Shown here: in pieces, positions 22,129-30,159 of the stretch
Layout of the letters: each line of letters starts with the position of its first letter
How positions within the stretch are numbered: the stretch's first letter is position 1
DNA from: JAGORY01 sp964517585
GTDB lineage: Bacteria > Patescibacteriota > Gracilibacteria > Peribacterales > Peribacteraceae
Assembly: GCA_964517585.1 (NCBI GenBank)
Contig: CAZFCB010000013.1
Coordinates: 1-33,066, forward strand
Length of the DNA: 33,066 nucleotides
Reading direction: 5' to 3'
Notes under the pieces: generated by a model
Seen by the model: only the letters and a program-made list of their open reading frames with translations
Database searches by the model: none
What the model was told of the DNA's origin: nothing
Translations under genes and position numbers: made by a program

Positions 22129-25100
22129 TTACCTGCACAGCGCGCTGCACCCATCGTCGTCCACATTATTACCATCATCGCACGTTTCAGATTCCTCCAC
22201 TATTTTATTGCCACAGATATGTGATCGAGGATCGATCGTGAATATGATGAGACGAATAATGTCTTTGACACTCAATTTCTTATCGCCCGTGACGTCGCAA
22301 GCAAGATTGTACGTCGTATCGAATTTTATCGTATTGATGCACATGGTTTTACGGCTTTCAAGTTCCTGTTTTGTAAAGATTCCATCTTTGTTCACATCAT
22401 AGAATTTTGCCGCTCTGTCCTTCAGGCATACGCCTGTGCACGGTGCAGGGAGAGTACAGTTTGCTTCGCACGTATCACCACCGTCATTGTTGCCGTCATC
22501 GCAGAGTTCACTTCCTTCGCGAATGTAATTTCCGCAGTCCAATTGTGGTGATACTGGAGGTTGGTATCTACCAGTCATCCCCAGATTGGCATGCTGCATC
22601 GGCCACTCCATCGTGGAAGAATTGTAGGAGGCTGGGAGGTTCCACACTGTAATGCTGTTACGAAATTTGGAACCTCGAAGTTTGTCACCATCAGCGGTTG
22701 TACCCATTACTATTTCCAGAGTTCCGTCACCATCGAGATCGGTCAGGATCGGTGCATTTCGTCGTTGTGCAATAGCAGCGCCAGCTCCAGCAGATTCCGT
22801 GAGAATTGCAGTACCTGGCAAGTTGCCGTTGAGATCAATTGGCGTGCCATTCCCTTTCCAAGCTTGGATACCTCCGTTTTTCCCTAATTCTCCATACCGA
22901 ACAGCATAGTAACTAACTCCATTCCCTCCAAAGACGACATCGTTTTGGCCGTCGCCATCGATGTCACCAATAACGACGCTGTGCAAAAAGCCCATGGTAT
23001 AAAAGTTGTCGCAAGGAAACGCACCAGGCATAGTCACTGGCCAACCTTGCACTGGCTCTCCATCAATGTGATATCCATAGATTCCACACTGACTCAGTCC
23101 GTCACTGAGAAGAAAAATTTCTGGAACTCCATCACCGTCGATATCGCCAACAGATGGAGACGTATGTGCATACTTTCCCTTTGGGATACTTTTTGGCCAC
23201 CCAGGCATCGTAGTGCCATCAGCTTTCAAGACGAATAATCGTAAGCTATCTGTATCGTTTGCAGGCGGAGCGATAATGATGACTTCGTCGATACCATCGT
23301 GATCAAAGTCCGCAGCAGCAGGAGCTGTGTAGTTGTCTACACCCGTATCGAAGGGCCAGCCAGGCACAACAGAGCCGTCCAGATTCATAGCGACGAATTG
23401 TCGGCAACCCTTTCTGATGATGACCTCAGATTCAGCGTCCGAATCTAACTGAGCTAAGGCAAAGGTAGGATCGGGAGGATAGCTTGCGCCACAGTTTGGA
23501 GTGACTTGAGCATTATGAAGTAGTTGCCCCTGTCCGTTGATATGGGAAAAAACACTCGCATATCCACCAGCAATTTGCACTCCTCCGGCAGAGTAGAGAA
23601 GTAGATCAGCTTTGTCGTCCCCATTCGTATCGGACACTATTTTTGTGTGAGATGTAGCAATCGCATTAGCTGGAAGACCGCTAGGCCAGTTTTGCAATTC
23701 CGTTCCATCATATTTGATGACATGGATGACACAGGAAGTTCCCGGACGCAGATTGTCCGCACACATTCCATTTTCTTCCAGAACAATTTCCAATGTACCG
23801 TCCCCATCTACGTCTCCAATGACTGGTACATCTTCGGCGGAAAATTGCGAAGTTGGGAACTCATGTTTCCATTTCAGAGAGCCATCGGGTCGGTATACAA
23901 AGAGAGTCGCAAGACCTGCTGTGTAACCGTATTGTTCCATGTGAACAGGGGTTTCCGGTGTATATGCAATGATGTCCTGAATGCCGTCATTCTCCAGATC
24001 GGCAACGCGAACGACAAACTGCACGCCAAGGTCAGGAGCCAAGTTCACATACTTCGGCCACCCTGCGCGAATCATTGGATCGAGCTGGAGATGCTTTTTC
24101 GTCACCATATTCGTGCTTCCATCTGCTTTTACCACGCGAACGCGCAGTGTATGAATGCCAGGCTCGGGAACATTTGACGTGTCCCAGAGCGCTATCTGGC
24201 CATTTGTAACAGGTGATGTATCGTTACTTGTGATGCCAGCTGATGACCATTCGGTTGGATCCCATCCAAGGCCATACTCAACAATAAAATGATTGAAAGT
24301 GCCCTGAATCGTTCCCTGTATTTCTACAGTGTCCCCGAAACGGTAGATATCATTATTCATGGGTTTGGTTACCTCAAGATTTTTAATACGAATTTGGTCG
24401 GTCGCGGTACTGGTATGACCCGTGGTATCGCTCACTCTTAGGCGAAGAGTCCAGATTCCATCCGCCTTCAGAGATGTATCCCACGTCGCGAGCGTATTAT
24501 TCGACACTGCCGTGGAGCTGGAAGCAATCGTAGACCATGTAATCCCGTCACCTACTTCTACCGTGTATGAAGAAAAATTTTCTGCTTGAGCAGTGCCGCG
24601 AATTGGCACGGTACCCGATACGATGTTCGGCACATCTAGGAGAGCAGTTGGAGGCAAGCCGACAAAATCAACAAGTGCTTTCGCATTCAGGCGACCAGCG
24701 CCAATGGGCTTATCGATGCTTGGTGTAAACGGAACCGACGATACTTCGAGCAAGCTTTTTACTTCGTCGAAAGTGAGTGTGGGTCTTTTTGAAAGCAATA
24801 AAGCAGTAGCGCCTGCTACGTGCGGTGCAGCCATTGAGGTTCCTGCGAGACGCCAATACCCCGGCGCTACTTTGAGCCCAGGTTTCTGAAGAGCGAGTGT
24901 CACAGTATCCGACATTGTCGAAAGAATGGTGTATTTAGCATCTCCTGCAAGGTTGTCACCACCAGGTGCCGCGATGTCGACGACGTTTCCATAGTTTGAA
25001 AAAGTTGCACGAATGTCGGATGGCGTTGTTGCAGCAACGGCAATCACATCTTCCAGATTTGCTGGAGCAAAAGAAGCGGCATCCGTGCTATCATTTCCTG

Positions 25101-26319
25101 CAGCAGCGATGCTGACAGCACCTCGAAGTTTTGCGTAGGCAAAAGCATCAGCCAGTGTTTGGTTGTAACCCATGGGACCTCCCCATGAGTTATTGAGGAC
25201 CTTGGCACCGTTAGCCGCTGCGTACTGCACGCCTGCTGCGAGATTCGCAATCGATCCGTTTCCGCTCGCGTCCAATCCTTTGATAGCCATAATCTTTGCT
25301 TTCGGTGCAATACCGATAACACCAAGAGCATTGTTGCCAACTGCGGCAATCGTTCCAGACACATGTGTGCCATGACCATGGTCATCTTCAGGATTCCCAT
25401 TCGCTGAGACGAAATTCCAACCATGAATGTCGTCGATGAAACCATTTCCGTCATCATCAATACCGTTTCCAGGAATTTCTTCTGCGTTCGTCCAGAGATT
25501 TGCAGCAAGATCCGGATGCCCCATACTGACGCCAGTATCAATAACGGCAACAACTATGCCTTCACCTTCGGCACCTGCATCCCAAGCTCCTTGGGCATCG
25601 ATTTTTTTTAGGCCCCACAAATCCTCATAGCCTTGTCCCCATGAATTTCCAGAGCTGAAGTATGGATCATCGGGAGTTGCCGAAACATTCACAATGAAAT
25701 TCGGTTCTGCATACTCGACGCAAGGATCTGCGTTTAATGTCTGAACCACATCATGCATATCAGCGTTACCAGTGATTTCTGTAACGACAATACGATCAAC
25801 ACCTGTGGACTGTACGGCAATTCTTTCAGCGTTAGTTTCCGTACTTTCCTGATTTCCCAGAAGACTTCCTGCTAAGCCTGGCGTCGCATTGTTTTGCACT
25901 TCCGGCGATACTTCAAAGACTGGTGAGGTTTCTTTGAGCTGAACATTCTCTGGCAGTGCTTCTTCTATAATATTCGCAAGTGTGCTTTGCACCGCTGATT
26001 CCGTAGAGATGCTGCCCTTATTTTTTGTCGGTATGCATGATGCGGCCACTTTGACGACAAGAGAATTTTGTTCAAATGGTGCCATCAGAGCCGCAATATC
26101 CGCCTTTTCTTCATCACTCATCAATGGATCGTGTATCACAGTGAGTCTGCCGTTTGTCGAATAATCTCCTTCCGTCACCCATGTACCACCCCGCATTTCT
26201 GGGAATTCCATCAATGGCAAAAGCGAGCCCTTTGTACCGGATTGTATTGTACGAAAAACGATGATGACCAAGAAGACAACGATGACGATGCCGATTAAGT
26301 GCGACTTCTTTCTGCTCAT
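22129..26319 (-). CDS. Large secreted subtilisin-like (S8) protease with FG-GAP, dockerin-like and DUF4215 modules
   Basis: A 1396-residue surface or secreted serine protease. Order: N-terminal membrane or signal helix (about 7-24); propeptide-like region with VVTEITGNADMHDVVQTL (to about 215); S8 domain with the triad D261 (VIDTGVSMGHPD), H316 (HGHGTHVSG) and S495 (AGTSMAAPH); two Ig-like segments (about 555-760); six or more FG-GAP/VCBS-type repeats with calcium-binding D-x-D-x-D-G (DVDGDGTLEI, DIDGDGVPEI, DLDGDGTLEI); a Cys-rich DUF4215 repeat (1262-1288); a pair of EF-hand loops like dockerin (from D1308 and D1342); and a second DUF4215 repeat (1369-1395) at the very end. ATG is 8 nt after an extended -10. 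Confidence 0.92.
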   Translation of the reverse strand: MSRKKSHLIGIVIVVFLVIIVFRTIQSGTKGSLLPLMEFPEMRGGTWVTEGDYSTNGRLTVIHDPLMSDEEKADIAALMAPFEQNSLVVKVAASCIPTKNKGSISTESAVQSTLANIIEEALPENVQLKETSPVFEVSPEVQNNATPGLAGSLLGNQESTETNAERIAVQSTGVDRIVVTEITGNADMHDVVQTLNADPCVEYAEPNFIVNVSATPDDPYFSSGNSWGQGYEDLWGLKKIDAQGAWDAGAEGEGIVVAVIDTGVSMGHPDLAANLWTNAEEIPGNGIDDDGNGFIDDIHGWNFVSANGNPEDDHGHGTHVSGTIAAVGNNALGVIGIAPKAKIMAIKGLDASGNGSIANLAAGVQYAAANGAKVLNNSWGGPMGYNQTLADAFAYAKLRGAVSIAAAGNDSTDAASFAPANLEDVIAVAATTPSDIRATFSNYGNVVDIAAPGGDNLAGDAKYTILSTMSDTVTLALQKPGLKVAPGYWRLAGTSMAAPHVAGATALLLSKRPTLTFDEVKSLLEVSSVPFTPSIDKPIGAGRLNAKALVDFVGLPPTALLDVPNIVSGTVPIRGTAQAENFSSYTVEVGDGITWSTIASSSTAVSNNTLATWDTSLKADGIWTLRLRVSDTTGHTSTATDQIRIKNLEVTKPMNNDIYRFGDTVEIQGTIQGTFNHFIVEYGLGWDPTEWSSAGITSNDTSPVTNGQIALWDTSNVPEPGIHTLRVRVVKADGSTNMVTKKHLQLDPMIRAGWPKYVNLAPDLGVQFVVRVADLENDGIQDIIAYTPETPVHMEQYGYTAGLATLFVYRPDGSLKWKHEFPTSQFSAEDVPVIGDVDGDGTLEIVLEENGMCADNLRPGTSCVIHVIKYDGTELQNWPSGLPANAIATSHTKIVSDTNGDDKADLLLYSAGGVQIAGGYASVFSHINGQGQLLHNAQVTPNCGASYPPDPTFALAQLDSDAESEVIIRKGCRQFVAMNLDGSVVPGWPFDTGVDNYTAPAAADFDHDGIDEVIIIAPPANDTDSLRLFVLKADGTTMPGWPKSIPKGKYAHTSPSVGDIDGDGVPEIFLLSDGLSQCGIYGYHIDGEPVQGWPVTMPGAFPCDNFYTMGFLHSVVIGDIDGDGQNDVVFGGNGVSYYAVRYGELGKNGGIQAWKGNGTPIDLNGNLPGTAILTESAGAGAAIAQRRNAPILTDLDGDGTLEIVMGTTADGDKLRGSKFRNSITVWNLPASYNSSTMEWPMQHANLGMTGRYQPPVSPQLDCGNYIREGSELCDDGNNDGGDTCEANCTLPAPCTGVCLKDRAAKFYDVNKDGIFTKQELESRKTMCINTIKFDTTYNLACDVTGDKKLSVKDIIRLIIFTIDPRSHICGNKIVEESETCDDGNNVDDDGCSALCR

Positions 26320-26327
26320 TGCAGAGC

Positions 26328-26336
26328 ACTATAGCA
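26328..26336 (-). promoter_or_regulatory. Extended -10 element of subtilase gene
   Basis: TGC-TATAGT on the minus strand (hexamer 26328-26333), 8 nt before the ATG at 26319. The rest of the 125-nt gap to gatB shows no convincing terminator. Confidence 0.6.
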
Positions 26337-26444
26337 AAGTATCGTGAGTTCTCTATCGATTATTCTTCGATGAAGCTTTTACTCTTCCTAAGGCACCCGA
26401 AGTTCGGCAGAAAAACTCAGTAAAGAAAGATCACGTACATTTGA

Positions 26445-27884
26445 TCACCCAATTATCTCCAGAAGAATCTGATGCACTTTCGCCGCATCCGCCTGGCCCT
26501 TCGTCTGTTTCATCACAGCACCGACAATAGCTCCCAGAGCGGCTGCTTTCCCTGCTTTGTATGATTCGATTACCTGTGGATGACCGGCAATTGCTTCTGT
26601 GATCAATTTCTTCAGCGTAGCGTCGTCCGAGACTTGATTCATGCCTTCATCACTGATGATCGTCGACGCTGACTTGCCCGTTACAACCATTTTCTCGAGC
26701 ACGTCTTTACCGGCGTTCGTCGAAATTTTTCCAGATTTCATTGCATCCGCAAGTTGTGCCATCGCGTCTGCCGTCGGTCCGTCTGCAAGTGTTTTTCCGT
26801 GTTTCGTCAGAAAACCCGGTAGTTGCGTCAGTACGATGGACGATGCGCGTTTTGCATCATCGAATGCTCTGCGCACTGCATCGAAACGAGAGCGTAGCGC
26901 CTCAGAATCTACGAGCATGGTAGCTTCGGCAAGCGTGAGGCCTGCGGTCACATATTCTTCTTTCATTTCTGATGGAAGTTTTTCCATCGCGGACGTGACA
27001 GATGCAATGAAAGCATCCGAGAGTTCCAATGGTGGAATATCCGGCTCGGGGAAGTAGCGATAATCTGCAGCAGATTCTTTGTCCCGCAGCATCTGTGTTT
27101 TTTCTTCGTCATCGATCCAGCCAACCGTGACTTCTCCGGTAGGTTGCTTGCCTTCTTCCCACAGTTTTCGTAATAGTCTCTCTTGGTAGTTGAGGGCTTT
27201 CTCAAGAGATTTAAACGAGTTAAGGTTTTTGATTTCTACCCGAGGATAGAGTTTCTCTTCTCCTCTCGGTCGTAGAGAAATACTTGCGTCAAAGCGCATC
27301 ATCCCTTTGAACATATCTGCCTCACTTGATCCGATATTGATGAGAATTCTTCGTAGTTCTTCTGCAAATGCCGCTGCCGCTTTCGATGAGCGAAGGTCAG
27401 GCTCTGTGACGATCTCCATGAGTGGTGTTCCTGCGCGGTTATAGTCACAGAGTGAAGCGTTGGCTATGTGCGTGAGTTTCCCGGCGTCATTTTCAATGTG
27501 AAGTCGATGAATTCTACACTCAGATGATTCTGAGATATTCGTTTTCGGATCTGTGATCGAAAATTTCACAATGCCATGCGAAGCGAGGGGGAATTTGTAC
27601 TGCGAGATCTGATACCCAGTTGGAAGATCAGGGTAGAAATAGTTTTTTCTATCAAAATGACTGTGCTTGTTGACGGTGCACTGCAGAGCTCTAGAGGAGC
27701 GAACAGCTTTTTCGATCACGGCAATATTTGGTACAGGAAGCGTTCCAGGGTGCCCCATGCAGACGGGGCACACTGTGGTATTTGGTTCTTTTCCCCATGC
27801 GTCGTTATCACACGCGCAGAACATCTTCGTCTTCGTATTCATTTGGGCGTGGACTTCTAGGCCGATAATCGTTTCGAGTTCCAT
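26445..27884 (-). CDS. gatB: Asp-tRNA(Asn)/Glu-tRNA(Gln) amidotransferase subunit B
   Basis: Subunit B of GatCAB, which amidates misacylated Glu-tRNA(Gln) or Asp-tRNA(Asn); it carries the tRNA-binding and kinase activity. 479 residues, full length. It begins ETIIGLEVHAQMNTKTKMFCAC, with a four-Cys zinc site (CAC and CPVC in TTVCPVCMGHPG), then NYFYPDLPTGYQISQY and GTPLMEIVTEPDLRS. The C-terminal helical/YqeY domain ends LGAIVGAVMKQTKGQADAAKV. gatA and gatC are not in this window. ATG lies 6 nt downstream of TACAAT, which itself abuts the def stop codon. Confidence 0.96.
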   Translation of the reverse strand: MELETIIGLEVHAQMNTKTKMFCACDNDAWGKEPNTTVCPVCMGHPGTLPVPNIAVIEKAVRSSRALQCTVNKHSHFDRKNYFYPDLPTGYQISQYKFPLASHGIVKFSITDPKTNISESSECRIHRLHIENDAGKLTHIANASLCDYNRAGTPLMEIVTEPDLRSSKAAAAFAEELRRILINIGSSEADMFKGMMRFDASISLRPRGEEKLYPRVEIKNLNSFKSLEKALNYQERLLRKLWEEGKQPTGEVTVGWIDDEEKTQMLRDKESAADYRYFPEPDIPPLELSDAFIASVTSAMEKLPSEMKEEYVTAGLTLAEATMLVDSEALRSRFDAVRRAFDDAKRASSIVLTQLPGFLTKHGKTLADGPTADAMAQLADAMKSGKISTNAGKDVLEKMVVTGKSASTIISDEGMNQVSDDATLKKLITEAIAGHPQVIESYKAGKAAALGAIVGAVMKQTKGQADAAKVHQILLEIIG

Positions 27885-27890
27885 GTACGG

Positions 27891-27896
27891 ATTGTA
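27891..27896 (-). promoter_or_regulatory. -10 element of gatB
   Basis: TACAAT on the minus strand, directly following the def stop codon TAG (27897-27899) and 6 nt before the gatB ATG. The 12-nt intergenic space consists only of this box and the 6-nt spacer. Confidence 0.55.
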
Positions 27897-28352
27897 CTAC
27901 ACAATGCGATGCGCTCGGTGGTCTGTAATGAGGATGCCTTCTAGATGGTCGATTTCGTGTTGGACTACGCGTGCATTGAAGTCAGAAAGCTTGAGTTCAC
28001 GTTTTGCACCTTTCTCTGTTTCAAAATGTACAACGATGTCCGTCGGTCTTGAAATGTTGAGCCACAAGTCAGGCAGGCTCAGGCATCCTTCTTCAGCGAT
28101 CGCCGTTGTTTCTGATCGCCATGTAATATGCGGGTTGATGAGAGCAACGAGCTTATGATCAATCATCGCAATGCAGAGCCGTTCGCTTCGTCCGACCTGC
28201 GGGGCGGCGAGTCCTGCACCTTTTGCAACGCTGACCGTTTCCTTCATGTCGGCAATGAGCTTTTTGATTTCTTTTGTGATTTTCTTCACGGGTATGGTCT
28301 TGGCTCGCAAAATGGGAGTTTTTTCGCCGATGACAATGGGCAAGGCAGGCAT
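27897..28352 (-). CDS. def: Peptide deformylase
   Basis: Removes the N-formyl group from nascent proteins with an Fe or Zn centre. 151 residues. All three motifs are present: GAGLAAPQVG, EEGCLSLP (metal-binding Cys) and QHEIDHLEG (two metal-binding His and the catalytic Glu). The frame continues upstream to 28637, but that extension is antisense-like sequence from the neighbouring exonuclease gene. ATG 28352 (PALPIVIGEK) is the family-typical start and lies 9 nt downstream of a consensus TATAAT. Confidence 0.94.
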   Translation of the reverse strand: MPALPIVIGEKTPILRAKTIPVKKITKEIKKLIADMKETVSVAKGAGLAAPQVGRSERLCIAMIDHKLVALINPHITWRSETTAIAEEGCLSLPDLWLNISRPTDIVVHFETEKGAKRELKLSDFNARVVQHEIDHLEGILITDHRAHRIV

Positions 28353-28361
28353 TTCGCAGTG

Positions 28362-28367
28362 ATTATA
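28362..28367 (-). promoter_or_regulatory. -10 element of def
   Basis: Consensus TATAAT on the minus strand, 9 nt before the def ATG, in the 32-nt gap after the exonuclease gene. It decides the def start against the longer upstream frame. Confidence 0.6.
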
Positions 28368-28384
28368 GCGCTTTACGGGTCGTC

Positions 28385-28963
28385 TTACACGCTGATACTG
28401 AGCGACGAAAGACTCCGGAGATCGTCGATCGTGCCAAGGTCGCCGAGTTCGATCATCTTCAACAGTGCGTGAGCGGTGAGTAAGACATCTGGTAGTGCAC
28501 GGTGACGTGCTTGCGGCAATGTAAGGTTCAGTCTGCGCGCAACAGCGTCCAGGCTGTGTCCGAATTCGCGTGCGTAGAGTGCTCGACTCAGTCGCATCGT
28601 GCAGAGACACTCCGGCAGGTCCAGATAACCCCAGCACATTTCCTTTTCACACGTCAGAAAACCCATATCGAACGCTGCATTGTGCGCAACAAGAATGCTA
28701 CCCTCTGCAAATGCAAGAAATTTTGGCAACACTTCCTCGATATTCGGGGCAGTCTGTACGTCCTCATCACTTATTTTATTCACTTGTTTTGCCTCCCATG
28801 GAATCAGGCGTTCGGGGTTTACGAGTGACACAAACGTTTTAGTCTCATCGACCATACCATCTTCTATTCTAATGCCGGCAATTTCGATGATTCGGTGACC
28901 CTTGTGAGGATCCAAACCAGTCGTCTCAACGTCAAAGACGGTGAGCGGTGGGAGGGGGGACAT
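28385..28963 (-). CDS. DnaQ-like DEDDh 3'-5' exonuclease
   Basis: A 192-residue exonuclease of the DnaQ/RNase T class, acting on DNA or RNA 3' ends. ExoI is FDVETTGLDP (D-x-E), ExoII is VAHNAAFDMGFL, and ExoIII is HRALPDVLLTAHAL (H-x(4)-D), giving all catalytic residues. The length fits a stand-alone proofreading subunit or a PolC-like epsilon; without partners the exact role (replication proofreading or repair/RNA turnover) stays open. A possible -10 TAGTCT lies 9 nt before the ATG. Confidence 0.88.
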   Translation of the reverse strand: MSPLPPLTVFDVETTGLDPHKGHRIIEIAGIRIEDGMVDETKTFVSLVNPERLIPWEAKQVNKISDEDVQTAPNIEEVLPKFLAFAEGSILVAHNAAFDMGFLTCEKEMCWGYLDLPECLCTMRLSRALYAREFGHSLDAVARRLNLTLPQARHRALPDVLLTAHALLKMIELGDLGTIDDLRSLSSLSISV

Positions 28964-29023
28964 GAGAATTTGAGACTACACTGGAAATGATCAGTTTCAA
29001 GACAAGTTTCATTGCAGAGAGCG

Positions 29024-29029
29024 TATGAT
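29024..29029 (+). promoter_or_regulatory. -10 element of nth
   Basis: TATGAT, 6 nt before the GTG at 29036. It supports this GTG over the ATG at 29012, which would lie upstream of the transcript. Confidence 0.55.
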
Positions 29030-29035
29030 TCTTTT

Positions 29036-29665
29036 GTGCCAAAAAAATTACCTCTAGGAGCAGCGTTTCGGCGCCTCCGTCAGCTCTATCCAGATGCTCA
29101 ATGCACCCTACATTGGGAAACACCTCTGGATCTGCTCATTGCGACAATCCTTTCGGCGCAATGCACGGATACACGCGTAAACATTGTCACAAAAACGCTG
29201 TTCAAAAAGTATCGGACACCGGAGCATTATGCATCCGTGGCGCAAGTCGAACTTGAAAGAGATATTCATTCCTGTGGAACGTATCGTATGAAAGCACAAG
29301 CGATTCAGGAGACGTGCCGTCTTCTTATTCGCGACTTTCAAGGCAGCGTCCCAACGACTATGGCTGAAATGATCACACTTCGGGGTGTCGGTAGAAAAAC
29401 TGCGTCAGTCGTTCTTTCTACTGCGTACGGCATCAATGAGGGGATCGCTGTTGACACACATGTCATGAGAGTCGCCCAGAGGCTAGGGATTACGAAAGCA
29501 AAAACACAATCAAACATCGAGAAAGATCTCATGAAGAAAATCCCACGGAAGCACTGGGCAACCATCTCTCATGTACTCATTGCCCATGGCCGCAGTGCCT
29601 GTACTGCCCGCGTGCAATGTCAGGGTACATGTCTCACCATTCCGCATGCCAAAAAAGCTTCATGA
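29036..29665 (+). CDS. nth: Endonuclease III with an incomplete Fe-S cysteine set
   Basis: A base-excision-repair glycosylase/AP lyase for oxidized pyrimidines, 209 residues. The N-terminal helical domain, the helix-hairpin-helix LRGVGRKTASVVL with catalytic K121, and the catalytic D140 (AVDTHVMRV) are intact. The C-terminal [4Fe-4S] loop is abnormal. E. coli has C-X6-C-X2-C-X5-C, but here only C189, C195 and C199 are present (C-X5-C-X3-C) and the protein ends ten residues later without the fourth cysteine. The cluster may be lost or altered. The start is GTG 29036, set by a -10 element 6 nt upstream. Confidence 0.92.
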   Translation: MPKKLPLGAAFRRLRQLYPDAQCTLHWETPLDLLIATILSAQCTDTRVNIVTKTLFKKYRTPEHYASVAQVELERDIHSCGTYRMKAQAIQETCRLLIRDFQGSVPTTMAEMITLRGVGRKTASVVLSTAYGINEGIAVDTHVMRVAQRLGITKAKTQSNIEKDLMKKIPRKHWATISHVLIAHGRSACTARVQCQGTCLTIPHAKKAS

Positions 29666-29684
29666 CAATCCTGCAAGCTCTTCG

Positions 29685-29693
29685 TGGTATGCT
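29685..29693 (+). promoter_or_regulatory. Extended -10 element of lipoprotein-dipZ operon
   Basis: TGG-TATGCT (hexamer 29688-29693), 7 nt before the ATG at 29701, just downstream of nth. Confidence 0.5.
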
Positions 29694-29700
29694 TTTCGTG

Positions 29701-30159
29701 ATGAAAAACGTTTTTTTGACGGCAAGCCTTCTCATCCTATCTGCATGTGGAAATTCGGCCGCAGTTTCGGTCGACTCTAATCCATCGGCCGCCGATGAGG
29801 GAACTGGTGTTATGGAAAATCTCAATAAAGGAGGCGTGATATACACGGAATATTCCGACCGTCTTGTCGGACACGGCAAGAGTTCAGTGCTGTTCTTTTT
29901 CAAGGCATCAGATCCATTCTCTGTTCGTAACGATGCAATCATCAAGAACGTGTACGCAACAGGAGCAGCAGTTGTCACAACCTATCGCGTAGATTTCCCT
30001 ACTGCAACGGGAGCACGTCTCAAGTATGGCGTGCTGGTCGAGGACACACTTGTCCTTCTTGATGCTGCCGGAGAACCGGTTGCAAGTTTCATTCATCCTT
30101 CTCGGGATGAAATCCATATCATTCTTCGTGGAAATATTCCTGTTACAGAAAAACCATGA
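29701..30159 (+). CDS. Thioredoxin-fold lipoprotein lacking the CXXC motif
   Basis: A 152-residue predicted lipoprotein: MKNVFLTASLLILSAC with lipobox LSA-C16, a short Ser/Asp/Ala linker, then a thioredoxin-like core (SSVLFFFKASDPFSVRND, VTTYRVDFPTATGARLKYGV, LVLLDAAGEPVASFIH). Where redox thioredoxins have WCxxC after the second strand, this one has D71-P-F-S74, so there is no active-site cysteine. ATG 29701 is chosen over 29662 and 29689 because it starts the signal peptide and lies 7 nt after an extended -10; ATG 29662 overlaps the nth stop and remains possible. The stop overlaps the start of the DipZ gene (ATGA), indicating coupled translation and a likely partnership. Confidence 0.75.
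   Translation: MKNVFLTASLLILSACGNSAAVSVDSNPSAADEGTGVMENLNKGGVIYTEYSDRLVGHGKSSVLFFFKASDPFSVRNDAIIKNVYATGAAVVTTYRVDFPTATGARLKYGVLVEDTLVLLDAAGEPVASFIHPSRDEIHIILRGNIPVTEKP

Noticed and set aside
25044..25553. 169-codon open frame in another frame of the same strand as the subtilase
   Set aside because: It lies fully inside the S8 catalytic domain coding sequence and encodes no recognizable protein.
28353..28637. 95-residue extension upstream of peptide deformylase
   Set aside because: Arg/Thr-rich sequence overlapping the exonuclease gene in another frame; the -10 at 28362-28367 would lie inside it.
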